From the NCBI GenBank assembly GCA_037349315.1, contig JBAIAC010000059.1, positions 7,404,001 to 7,468,000 of the forward strand: a stretch of 64,000 nt of DNA. The letters run 5' to 3'. This DNA comes from Chelydra serpentina (taxonomy: Eukaryota; Chordata; Testudines; Chelydridae). This document shows positions 23,193 through 34,679 of this stretch, one piece after another. The position numbers were made by a program, and so were the translations under genes. Every line of letters starts with the position of its first letter. Within the stretch, counting starts at the first letter, position 1. Under the pieces are notes generated by a model that saw only the letters and a list, made by a program, of their open reading frames with translations, made no database searches and was not told the origin of the DNA.

Positions 23193-23960
23193 AGCATATA
23201 AGAACAGCCATAAAGGATTAGACCAAAGGTCCATCTAGCCCAGTATCCTGTCTTCTGACAGTGGCCAATGCCAGTTGCCTCAGAGGGAATGAACAGAACA
23301 GGTAATCATCAAGTGATCCATCCCCTGTTGCCCATTCCCAGTTTCTGGCAAACAGTCTAGGGACACCATCCCTACCCATCCTGGTTAATAGCCATTGATG
23401 GACCTATCCTCCATGAATTTATCTAGTTCTTTTTTGAACCCTGTTATAGCCTTGGCCTGACAACATCCTCTGGCAAGGAGTTCCACAGGTTGACTGTGTG
23501 TTGTGTGAAGAAATATTTCGTTTTGTTTGTTTTTATTAATTTCATTTGGTGACCCCTGGTTCTTGAGTTATGAGAAGGAGTAAATAACACTTCCTTATTT
23601 ACTTTCGCCACACCAGTCATGATTTTATAGACCTCAATCATATCCCCCCATAGTCGTGTCTTTTCCAAGCTGAAAAGTCCCAGTCATATTAATCTCTCCT
23701 CATATGGCAGCCATTGCATACCCCTAATCATTTTTGTTGTCCTTTTTAGAGCCTTTTCCAATTCCAATATATCTTTTTTGACATGGGGCGACCACATCTG
23801 CACACAGTATTCAACATGTGGGTGTACCATGGATTTATATAGAGGCGATATATTTTCTGTATATTCTCAATCCCTTTCTTAATGATTCCCAACATTGTTT
23901 ACTTTTTTGACTGCCACTGCACATTGAGTGTATGTAACATTTAATTTTAATAGTGTACAA
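23193..23960 (-). mobile_element. CR1 LINE 3' portion, minus strand
   Basis: Minus-strand translation of 23444-23668 gives [33 protein letters not shown] and [12 protein letters not shown], the C-terminal CR1 reverse transcriptase. The 3' non-coding part (23193-23430) contains reverse-complement CR1 tail blocks such as CCAGTATCCTGTCTTCTGAC and CCATTGATGGACCTATCC. It is 5'-truncated near 23960 and carries stops, so it is dead. It is a different CR1 subfamily from those at 4580 and 34680. Confidence 0.85.
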
Positions 23961-24244
23961 TATGTTAAGCTCCATATATCATTACTGTAAGATTCTGGGT
24001 ATGATCCAAGACATTTTTTTTCTCTATTTTAACTTGCTTAGTCCATCATTTATCACATACATTGATGTTATCAAACATCATGCAAAGGAAAACAGTATGA
24101 CCACCACGTTAAATTCAAAGCCAGAATCATTATCTGACCATTCATTTTTGCTCTTTTGGTGATGTACTTTTAAGGTGTGATTCTGATTTACACAGCATAT
24201 CCTTGGTGCACCAGAATAATTGAGTGCGCTCTTATTCTGCAGCC

Positions 24245-24602
24245 TAGGGTGACCATATGTCCCGTTTGGCCGGGACAGTCCCCATTTTCAGCTCTGTCGC
24301 AGCAGTCCCTACTTTTATCACCACACCGGGCATTTGTCCTAGCTGCAAGGCAAAGCTGAGAGCGGCAGCTGCTGCCTGGGGGTCAGCTGAAGATAGCATT
24401 GCCCGCCAGCAGCAGTGGAGAAATTTGCTACAGGCGGGCAGTACTGCCTTCAGAGTTGACCCCTCCCTCCCAGGCAGAGCAGGGCTTGGTGGGTCAGTCC
24501 TGGGCGGCATGGGGGGCGGGGGCGGGAGGGGAGGAGGGCAGGGGCAGCTCGGGTAAGCCCCGAACTGTCCTGTTTTTACTTTAAGAAATATGGTCTCCCT
24601 AT
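24245..24602. mobile_element. MITE with TAGGGTGACCATATG termini
   Basis: The left end TAGGGTGACCATATGTCCCG pairs with the right end AAATATGGTCTCCCTA. The interior is GC-rich and non-coding. A weaker relative begins near 25977 (GGGTGACCATCCATCCC). Confidence 0.6.
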
Positions 24603-27600
24603 GTCATATCCACTCTGCCATCAGAGATGTCTTCCTTTTCCATCTTTGTATAATAAGTGATCTGTCTGCCAACAATAACAAATAGCTTACATTTTTGGGG
24701 CCAGATGCTTAGCTGGTGCAGATCAGTGTGACCTCCACTGAGATTAATGAAGCTATGGTGATTTACACCTTGCCCTCTCTATCTTTAATCCCATATCCCC
24801 TTCCTGTAACTTTCTTCTTTGATGACAGAAGAATGTGTTTTAGACACTTTGACTATGTCCACAATATGCAAGAACTGTGGTAATAGCAATATGGCTTATA
24901 GCTAGCAAGTTTCTAGCAGGGTTCTCCTGACTTGCCATGCTATAGTCATCAGCACAGTTTCTAGTTCTGAGGAAAATATCCTTGATCCCTCTGGTCAGGG
25001 AAATTAGGTTAGAATTTTGCTATCTGTGTTTAAATACTGATGTTGGAAGCATGCTTTTTTTTTTAAACATAGCGTAGATAGGGCTTTCCTCTTAATATGC
25101 ATAGACATTTTTACAATCTGTTGAAACTTTGGGGGCACATCTACCAAATACGTCTGGAAGTTCCATGTTGGTTGCATCCCTTCCGTCATGGATCCAAAGC
25201 CCAAAGCTTTCTCTTCCATGTGCATTCATGTCCCCAGCATCAGGTACGTTCATGTCGGGATTTTATTCTGTGTCTGTCAGTGATGTTGAGCTGGAATAGT
25301 CCCATTTTGACTTAGCTTTCTGACTAGCTCACCGAGGCTTATGCAGAGCTCTGACTTTCCAGTTTAGCGCCTGGGGAGAGCAACTATATTTGTGCCCCCC
25401 TACTGTTTTTGTCATTTTTCTGCCTCATTCAGAGGTGACACAGTTATTGATGGGTGGGGGGGCCCGTGACTGACCCAAAGAGGTTCCCAAACTGTGGGGA
25501 GGTCCCGCCTAGGGGGGTGCGGAGGAATGTTCCAGGCTCGGTTGGGCTGGCAACGGCACACCCTGGCTCCCCTCAGTAGGCCACCCAGCCTGTATGGGTT
25601 GTGGGGATGCAATTAAAAAATTGGGGGGGGGTGGACCCACAACTGGAGGTGCACCCTCATGCGTCGCCTCTTGCCCCATTTTTCCGTCCTCATGCTTTGC
25701 GCCCTAGGTGACTGTTCCACTTACCCTGCCCTGGTTATAGCCCTGGGTTTATGTACTATGGTCCATTGTTCTGAATACACGAGTCTGGGCTAAATATTGA
25801 CTTACACCCATACCACGTGTAAGAGGATCTTATCTCATCTGGCATCAGACCCTCAAACTACCATAACTAGTGCTTTTGTTTTACTCTCCCATTCTAGGGT
25901 CTGGTTTCTTAACATAAAATATCAATCTATCTCAACCCTAGGAATTCCTGGTCTCTATCTATAGGCTCAACCAGATGGGTGACCATCCATCCCAAATTGG
26001 GCGAGAGAGTCCTGAAATGCAGAGTTCAAGTCCTGGTCGCAGGCTGAAGGACCCTGGGACAGCATTTATCCCAGATTCCCTGTGGTGCTGTTCTGTGCCT
26101 ACCTGGAAGCTCGGGGGTGGTGCCAGCCTCTTCCCTGTAGGGAGAGGGGGAGGGCTGAGGTGAGCCTTAGTCCCCCCCCCCTTGTCACAAGGCTCTGCCC
26201 CTGCTTCTCCTCTCCCCCCTGAGGCCCCTGCCAGGCCAGAAACTGGAGCCAGGCAAGAGTAAGAGCCACCCAGAGAACCCAGGCATCTGTGGGGAGCCCC
26301 AGATCCTCCACCTGCCCTGGCCCATGTAGGCCAAGCTTATTATCCACACCAGGAGCTACTTGCATCCTTCCATTTCTCCCCATCCCCTCCACAAGCTCCC
26401 TGTGTGCCATCTCCCCTCCCCCTCTGTTTCAGAGATGCCCTGTAACTCTCCCAAAATGCTTGGAAGGCATTCACAGGTGCCATCAATCTATCGACAATTG
26501 CAGTCGTGTTTGAAGCTGTGGCTGCACTAAACAGATGGGAGAGGCTACATTTGTCCCTTATTTTTCCCCTTTTGGTTGTCCAGTTTTTCCACAAATCAAA
26601 AGATTTCTGGCCATTGATGTCTCAAACAGTCCCTGAAACTTCGGAATTGATCAGAGGCGGTGTTCAAATGTGACTGTGTTACAGATAGAAATGCTGTATG
26701 GTCTTCTCAAGCTGGGCCCATAAGACCTCTTGCCTGGTAGTCAAGGCTGTAGCGGGTTTATCATAATCTATCTGTGGCTGAGCCACCACTAGAGGGGGAC
26801 AAAGAACTATGCTGAGTGGGTGTGGGTTACGCCTGATCACCTAATCCAACTACCAGCCCAAACCCATCTCTGGGAGGTGGATAACTAGAGGAAGGTGGGA
26901 CTGAGCCCAACTACCCTTAAAGGGACAGACCACTCTGTGACAACCCCATTGTCTTTAACTGACACTGAATGGGTCTGTATCAGTTAAAGTGAGGTCAAAA
27001 TTTGGCTCCAGCAAAGCAATTGAAGACAATAAATTTTATATAGCTGGAATTCACTAAAGTTAAATAAGGAAATGTACTAAGATCTGAAATGTTCTCCGCT
27101 GCACAAACTGTATAAAATATTTTTTTAGACTCTAACTTTATACTTGTCTGAGGTGGAAGGTGTTCCCTTCTCAGTGTACAAAGATGAATATGAATCATGC
27201 AGCATTTTGTATCAGGATGTAGAGTAGTCATTCAAGATGATTTTAAAAATTGAAAAAATGCATGATCTCAGTTGCTGTCTAGAAGTTTAAATTCCTTAAA
27301 AGTAGCACAATTCAAAAAACTTGCACTAAATCTGGTAGGGGTGCTGAAGCTTCAAAAAGTCTTGTATCATGCAACCATTGCTGGATCAGTTCCATAGTAA
27401 AATATTCCCTAGATGCCTTACAGTTGAAGGACAAATCTTTGTTCATAATTAAACCAATACGACTTGCTTTTTATTTCATGTTGAGAATGTAAAGCAGTTT
27501 AGAAGCAATATTGTATGCCTCTAAGCATTAAAAGTACCACTTAATGAGCAATGAACTATGCATTAATATTCCAATACAGTTGACAGAGATGATTGATGTA

Positions 27601-28274
27601 GCAAAATATGGACTGCTGAGGGAAGGATTTTGGCTGAAAATGAAGGTGCAAATGGTTTATAATGCATTGAAAAGATATTGGGCTCAACTCTGTTCTTCCT
27701 AAAGACCAGGGGAGCTGCAGCCATGTAACTGGGAACAGAATTTGGTCTGTAATCCTACTTTTACATGGTGCAAAAAAACATGAAGGAAACTACCAACAGT
27801 ATTTTGTAATAAAAAACTGAGGTTTTGACTAAACAACTTTTTTTTTTTTTTTTTTTTTTTTCAGAAAGTGGATGCTTTCCATGGAAAAATGAAGCATTTG
27901 CTTAACCCCCCCCACACCAAACACAGCCCCCCCCCCACCTTTTAAACAGAAAATATTTGGTTCTTGGTCAAAAATTAAGTTTTTTCAATTTTGCAATAAA
28001 ATTTTAGATGAAATTTCATCTCATTTTTGTTTTGGAGGAAAAATACCATTTTCTGACTGTAGTGATTTGGGGAATAGCTGTATGAATTCTTTGGTGGTAT
28101 GAAGTTACTAGGAAAATGGCTGAATCCTTGAATATCTCTTTGTATGTAGATCCCACCCCTGCTGACAAGCTCTGCATCATGTCCCTACCAGATCAGGTGG
28201 AACAGGAGCAGTCAGTAGAATGTAATGACCGCCTATTCAAGTAGAAAAACACGGGGGCAATGGGTTAGCTGAAG
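24603..28274. other. Intergenic mosaic, no gene seen
   Basis: It contains a palindromic MITE relic (24700-24765), a GC-rich degenerate repeat (25480-25740), a possible LTR fragment ending CTCTGTGACA near 26942, a run of 24 T at 27838-27861 and C-rich runs near 27907-27940. Frames in the GC-rich part lack family motifs. Confidence 0.35.
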
Positions 28275-28282
28275 CCCAGAAG

Positions 28283-29012
28283 CAGTAGCGTGGCTAGGGG
28301 GGGAGCGGCTGCTCCCCCTGAGCACATTTTCCAAAAGTGGCGCCTTTTTTAATTTTTGAAAGGGTGGAGACGGATGGAGGTGGAGCGACATCCCCCGCTG
28401 GCCCCACCAAGAGCCCGCTGCTGGCCTGGGTGAAAGAACCCAGACTGGCAGCGGGCTGAGAGACCCCTGCTGACAGGAGCCCGTGGGGGGAGTCCTAGAG
28501 CAGCGGCTGGCTGAGCCGCTCAGCCCGGCCTGCTCTGGGATTCCCCCCATGGGCTCCTGCCAGTAGGGGTCCTGCCGCTGGCCGGGGTTCTTTCACCCAG
28601 GCTGGCAGCGGGCTGAGGGATCCCGGCTGGCAGGAGCCCGCGGGAGGAATCCTAGAGCAGCAGCTGGCTGAGCCGCTCAGCCCGCTCCCTGGGATTCCTC
28701 CCCCCCCCTCCCCCCACGGGCTCCTGCACAGGGTCCCGGCACTGGCCCCACCAAGAGCCCGCTGCTGGCCTGGGTTCTTTCACCCAGGCTGGCAGCGGGC
28801 TGAGAGACTCGGGCTGGCAGGAGCTCGCGCGGGGAAATCCCAGAGTGGGGCTGGCTGAGCGGCTCAGCCAGCCGCTGCTCTAGGATTCCCCCTGCGGGCT
28901 CCTGCCAGCAGGGGTCCCGCTGCTGGCCTGGGTGAAAGAACCCAGGTTGGGTCGGGTGGTGCCTTTTTTATGTGTTTGCTCCCCCTGGTGTTAGAACCTG
29001 GCTACGCCACTG
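28283..29012. mobile_element. hAT MITE, long relative of 8425-8717, perfect 8-bp TSD
   Basis: Ends CAGTAGCGTGGCTAGG and CCTGGCTACGCCACTG are inverted repeats related to those of 8425-8717. CCCAGAAG is duplicated exactly at 28275-28282 and 29013-29020. The interior is built from alternating copies of GGCTCCTGCCAG, GCTGGCAGCGGGCTGA and GGCTGAGCCGCTCAGCC blocks in both orientations, so internal duplication and inversion enlarged this copy. No gene is present. Confidence 0.85.
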
Positions 29013-29020
29013 CCCAGAAG

Positions 29021-31394
29021 AACCAGTTTTATCCTACCTTTGTTCAGGGGGCTGGTGAAATGGAGAGTGTAAGAAATCCCCAATCAGAAGAAAGGGACAC
29101 AGGTGACAAAGCAGTTTAAAAAAGAATCACAGGGGAAAGACTCAGGGCAACACACAGGAAGATTTGGGTAGCAGAGGGGAAGAGATGGATTCACTTTTGT
29201 AGTGGAGGGGGCAGGAATTTAGCTGTCGGACCAACCAAGGTCAGCAAAAGCAAGTTGACCTAGGAGAAGAGAGGCTCCCTAATTCAAAAATCAAGCAATA
29301 AGCTGCTGCAGCAGACGGACCCTGGACATCCCCAGGGGACCCTCACCTCAGCACAAAGAATGCTCCACAATGGTGAGGAAACTGAGGCAGGGAAATACAT
29401 GTATCGTATATTATTTTTATCTAGATTTGTGTTTTTTTTTTATGCTACCTAGTAAAGCGCAATTGTGTTTTAGAGTCCTGTGCAAAGTCAAGTGGGTGTA
29501 TTGTTACTTATGTGCCCTTTGAAAATGTAGCTAGTGACTCCAAAGCATCCACATAGCTGGAATTCTGGAAGAGGATGTGTTTTAAGCTATGAGAGAGTCT
29601 GAGGCATCTGCATTCGTCTCGGGGCTTAACAGTTGGATCACAGAGGTTTCAGCTCTAAGGATGGGGTGCTAAAGAGAGAGCATCTGCACCTGAAGAGCGT
29701 GCCTAGAGATTCCAAGCAAGGGACAGTGCATGGATTCTAGTCAGACTTCAAAGACTGAACGCACTTGGGAATCCCTTCACAGCAGTCTGAGTGCTAAAGA
29801 GAGAGCATTCAGCTAGATTTCCTTTAATGTATTTGCTGTGTGCACTGTATATAGCAAAAGTAAATGGCTTTGAAGAAAATAGCATGAAGCTGTGCTGGTC
29901 ACATTGTAGCCTGTGATCCAGAGTTTTGACTTATCAGAAACATGCGACAAGAATTGCTCTGGCTTTACAATGCTGTAACAGAAGCAGAATTTTTCTTTGG
30001 GAAGCAAAGTGATGCTTTATGACAGCGAGGGATGAGTTTGAGGAGGAGGATGATCTCATCTCCATGGAACAAACTGCAAACCATTTTGGTGTGTTTATCC
30101 AAACATTACAGAAGAGAGACAATTCTTTGTTTACCCTCTGCTGGGTTGATCATATATCTTCCCTGATGCCTCATAAAACATGCAAATCCTACCGTTAGCA
30201 TGGATGAAGACTTCTGCTAGACCTTTCACTATGCTGGGAAGACTAAAAATGTGCTCTACTATTGGGGATTTGCCACACTACGCATATTACCCCTTATCTT
30301 ACCCTAGCTCATAGCATTACTTTGTCTGAAAATAGCCACCTATGTAGTCAAGTCTCTTTTTTACAAAAGTTCTAGCTTATTTTGGACGAGATCTTGTGAG
30401 GTGCTAAGTCCTCTGACCCGCGACTGCCTTCAATTCCCATTGAAGGCACTCAGCAGCTTTCAGAATCAGGCCCTAGTAAGTATGTCCAAGTACTTGATAT
30501 CTGTCATACAGTTTCCAAAACTCCAGAAACATTACAGGATGGATGTTGGGTTGATTTTTGTTAGACGTGCTAGGAATTGGAATCAGTGGCACTGTAAAAG
30601 AAAAGTTGTCATTTATAGCATTTTTCCTCCTTGCCACTTATCTGGCTTTAAAACAGATATTAGCTCCAGCCATCCCTCTATAGAGCAACCTGGTTGCCTC
30701 ATCATTGTCTGCTGGATATTTTATTTTCCAGAATGGAATAAAACCCACTTAGCAAAACCAGAAACTGCTGCTGCCCCTGGAAGGGGAGGCTTACGGGACT
30801 GTAGTATGATTGTGACTAGCAGATGGCACACGGAGTTTATTTAAAATAAAAATTCCAAAGCCCCCACCATTTGTTTGTCCTCCAATCAAAAAGACACAAT
30901 TCAAATATTTACTGCTCTTAATAGGGACCAGTGTGCTTTGCAGTGTGCCAGAGGAATTGTTCAGCAAGGCATCGCAGAGATCCGCAGGGATGCTGATTGA
31001 CTGCAGATTCATCCCAGAACATATAGTTCTAATGAAATAGTGCTAGACATGTAATAAATAAATACATACGTGAACTGATGGGAATAGCTTGAATGGGGGT
31101 GGGGTGGGGAGGGGACCTTCAGCTAGGTCTTTTCTTCAAGGCTCAGTATTACAACAAGGAAGTAAAATAAATTAACATAATTCAGCCAATAAACAGTAAA
31201 AATCTCCTCAGCTGTGGGTTCAACTTGCCACTCTGACTGCAGGCAACACAGTTTAGAGACACACGCTGCACGACCTGAGGAAGATCTAACACCAAAGCAG
31301 CACAGAACGATACCCCCCCACACCCTGCTTGTGTTTGTAGAAATTTACTCCTCATTGTTCCATGTGCCGCTTTACTGCCCCTTCCCCGCCCCCT
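29021..31394. other. Intergenic, no gene seen
   Basis: A palindromic MITE relic lies at about 30385-30475 (GTGAGGTGCTAAGTCCTC ... CTTTCAGAATCAGGCCC). The 147-codon plus-strand frame at 30401-30844 starts in this relic and shows no domain. Confidence 0.35.
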
Positions 31395-31610
31395 TTTCCC
31401 CTGTGATGCTTCCCAGAGCTATCCAGGCAACAACAACAACAAAAAAAAACCAGAAAAAACCCTGGCTGGAGCACCGCCGAAGCAACGAAAAAAGAAAAAA
31501 GCGGCCAGAGTGGAATGTGCCGCCCTACGATTGGCCTGAATGCCGCCCCTTACAATGTGCCGCCCCAAGCATATGCTTCCTAGGCTAGTCCCTAGAGCTG
31601 GCCCTGCTGC
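31395..31610. repeat. MITE 3' end relic (GCCGCCCCAAGCA family)
   Basis: Repeated TGCCGCCCTACG, TGCCGCCCCTTAC and TGCCGCCCCAAGCA lead into AGAGCTGGCCCTG, which I recognise as a recurrent sauropsid repeat end. An AAC-rich simple tract lies at about 31428-31450. The left boundary is uncertain. Confidence 0.4.
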
Positions 31611-32023
31611 TAAGGGTCAGCTCTTCAGTTCCACTAGCCACAGGAAACAGAAGCACTCCCCTCTTGGCCTATTCAGGCCCTGCTGTCTCTCTACAGGTTA
31701 GTGACAGGCAGAAGCCCCCACCCCTGAGTCCTCTGAGCATCTTCCTGGAGTGTCTAGCTTCTGTTCCACTGGACGCTTGCAGTATTCACAGACTCGCTGC
31801 TTCCAAAGAAGCAGTACAGCTCAGCGTACAAGTTCCACCTCAGATCCCTGCTCTACTTACCACACAGCACTTTTACTTGTTTTCACTATAAACATATCTA
31901 AGTTAATTTAACAAAGTACAGCGATTCAAACAGTAGCAAGTAGAAGTAAATGGTTACATATAAAATCATTACACACATTCTAGAGCTTAGACTCATTTAA
32001 CCAGATACTTTCCTGTTGTCTAG
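31611..32023. other. Intergenic, nothing recognised
   Basis: No gene, RNA or repeat family is supported. The sequence may be part of a degraded LTR that continues past 32351. Confidence 0.3.
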
Positions 32024-32350
32024 AGCAGTTGTTCTCAACCAGGGGTCTGGGGCCCCATGGGGAGGCCGTGAGCAGGTTTCAGGGGGTCCGTCAAGCAGGG
32101 CCAGCATTGGACTCGCTGGGGTCCAGGGCAGAAAGCTGAAGCCCCACTGCATAGGGCTCAAGCCTGGGGCCCTGAGCCCTGCCCCCTGGGGCTGAAGCTG
32201 AATCCTGAGCAATGTAGCTTGGTGGGGGCTCATGGGGCCCCAGGCAATCGCCCTGCTTGCTAACCCCTAATGCCAGCCCTCGCTTTTATATACAGAAAAA
32301 TAGTTATTGTGGCACAGGCGGTCTGTGGACTTTTTATAGCCTGTTGGAAT
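32024..32350 (+). mobile_element. hAT-type MITE, 3'-truncated
   Basis: It starts CAGTTGTTCTCAACCAGGGG, a hAT-like terminus related to that at 5418, and continues with GAGCAGGTTTCAGGGGGTCC and GGGGCTGAAGCTGAATCC. The matching right terminus, expected to read like GGTTGAGAACC, is absent. The copy stops near GACTTTTTATAGCCTGTTGG. Confidence 0.6.
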
Positions 32351-34679
32351 CCCCCATTTCATCAATGTAATACACACCATCCTCCAGTGTCTTCCACCAC
32401 ATCTGGCCTCTTCATTGGTCCTCTCCTATCCTTTTGCCAGGACAGCCACCCTAGCTCTTTCAGATGGTGTGTAACCCTGCTCTTCCCAGCAGGAATCTCC
32501 CAACCCCTCTGCAGGGAGATCTTCCTCACCAGGAAGCATCCATCACTCCCACTGTTCTGTTAACTTTTCATATCCCAGACAGGGCAGCAGGTAGGCCCTG
32601 CTGATCAGTTCTTTTCCCACCACTCAGAACATGCAGGTTCACAGACAGGCTCTTGAGCTGAAGAAGTATGTTGTTTATTTGCTGCTCCAGTGAGTGATCA
32701 GTCCACTGAAACAGGGCACAGCACAGGGTTAAATGCAAGCCTGCTCCCAGATTCAGCTGCTCGCCTTAAATACTCTGTGTACAAAGCTGTTAATTATATA
32801 TCATATAAACACTTTTTATGCCCCGCACTAAGATTAGTTTGCTAACTCAGTTGTTTACCTGATCAGGTTGCTGGCTCACTTTTTTTTTTTAACCTGGCTG
32901 TTCTATTTCCTTGCCAGACAAGCAGACATCTTTTCACATGTCCCAGCACCTAAAATATACGTTCTACCTATTACATCGTACAGGCCCTTCTACTGTTTCC
33001 CTAGCTCCAGCTCTGCAATGTGGAGACAGCACGGGGTAAGCCTCTCTGCTGCTCCCCAGCCTTCAACCCTTAGCTTCAGGTGTCCAGCTGAGAGCCAGCA
33101 GGCATGGCCCTCTTCTGGCCTTCAGCCAGCCCTCTCCTCCCCCTCCAGCTCAAGGAGGTCAGCCAGCAAAACCTTGTTGCTGTTCTCCTGCCTTTAGCCT
33201 CCCACACTGCAACCACCCAAAGCTTCCTTCAGGGACCTCCCACAGTCTCCTGGTCTCTGGCAGCTCTCACCTGCCATTGCCACTCTCCCATTCCAGGCAA
33301 CTTGCTCTTTCCTGACTCAGTCTCAGTCTCTCCCTTCTAGGGCCAAGCTGCCCTCTTAACTCCAAGTGGGAAGCAGCTGATGGGTCATGGATGCCTACGT
33401 ACCAATATTTCCAGTGTCTGAAGTGAGACAAGTGCTGCTCCTGGGAGTGGGAGGCCTAGGAGGGAGGTCAGAGGATGTTCTAAGGGGATGCAAGGCCTGA
33501 GAGGGAGAGTTGCAGAGTGAGCCTCGCCCTACTCACCCCACAGCCACAGCTCCTGCCTTGGGTGGGCTTGTTAGATTTGGCTCCTTGTTCTAGGTGTTGC
33601 AACTTGGCCTTGGTGTAGGGGGAGGCTGCAGCATTGCTCAGGTTTGACCCAGCCCCCCTAGTCTCTAAGGTGCCACAAGTACTCCTGTTCTTTTTGCTGA
33701 CACAGGTTTCAGAGTAGCAGTGGTGTTAGTCTATCTCAGATGTGACTTTGCCAAACTGGAATGAGTGGTGTTGCAACTCGGTCTGAAGCCAACTTCCAGA
33801 CTGGAAATCGATTGTGCCTGGTCTTCCTAAAAACATACCTGCGTATTGTTTCTGTCTATATTTCGATCAATTCAAAAATGCCTGGCATAGAAACCTGTTC
33901 CCCTGAACCGATAATTCACAAGCATCTAAACCCGCCAGCCAGACCTTCTTCAGTACAATGGTAATAATCCAAACAATATGCTAATTTCCCTTCCTAAAAT
34001 CCTCATCTTACTCACCTCCATTTCCATATCTTTCACGTGCTCACCTCCACATCCTTCTTCATCAGCACAATCCCTTAATGTGCTGGCTCATAGCTCCTGA
34101 TTCTCCATTTTCTCTCCACTGAGAATGTCAAATTATCTTATTCTGCCCTGTCTTGCTAATTCATGTGCCTCTAAGAACAAGGATATACCATAGAACTCTA
34201 TTAAAATTAACAGGAACTTGTGCTTCCAACTCAGGTGCTTGTTAAAATCCTGTCCTGAGTGCCAGACTCATTTTGTTCTTTCCAGTGTCTTAGAATCTGT
34301 TTTGACGGTTCAGAGGTTTGATCAGAACATACATACCACTGTTTGTGCTATTTTTATGTTTAGTCTTGTGCTCTGATACTTAGCTTTTGAGATATGAATG
34401 TATGGTTGGGCTGAATAATAATTAGATGGGAGACCTCCAAAAAACACCTAGAGCTACAGGAAGTCCTGCAGTAGCTAACACTTTTCCCTTTGAGTCTCGA
34501 GTAGACCAATACTCCTCCAACATAATGCTGTGGGAACTGTCTGTTTTTCAGATGAGATGTAAAACTGCAGTCCTGGCTACTTGTATATCCCATGCTTTAG
34601 TGAAAGTAAACATGTTAACTCCTGTGTTTTGGCCCAGGTTATTATTTTACCTCTCTAAATCTTACTCTCTGGAATATCA
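32351..34679. other. Intergenic, possible degraded LTR, no gene
   Basis: The stretch 32560-33560 is C/T-rich and may be a minus-strand LTR relic, but no end or TSD can be shown. Beyond 33745 I see nothing recognisable until the CR1 start. Frames of up to 109 codons in the C-rich part lack domains. Confidence 0.3.
33661..33745. repeat. Head-to-head fragments of the GTTTCAG short repeat
   Basis: 33661-33704 matches the repeat in reverse (GTCTCTAAGGTGCCACAAGT ... TTTTTGCTGACACAG). From 33705 the 5' start of the same repeat runs forward (GTTTCAGAGTAGCAGTGGTG). Intact copies at 22248 and 56912 have these parts in a single orientation. Confidence 0.7.

Noticed and set aside
24257..24556. 99-codon Gly/Ala-rich frame
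   Set aside because: It lies within a GC-rich MITE and ends in a GGG-rich low-complexity run.
30401..30844. 147-codon plus-strand frame
   Set aside because: It begins inside a palindromic MITE relic and shows no domain or compositional sign of coding.
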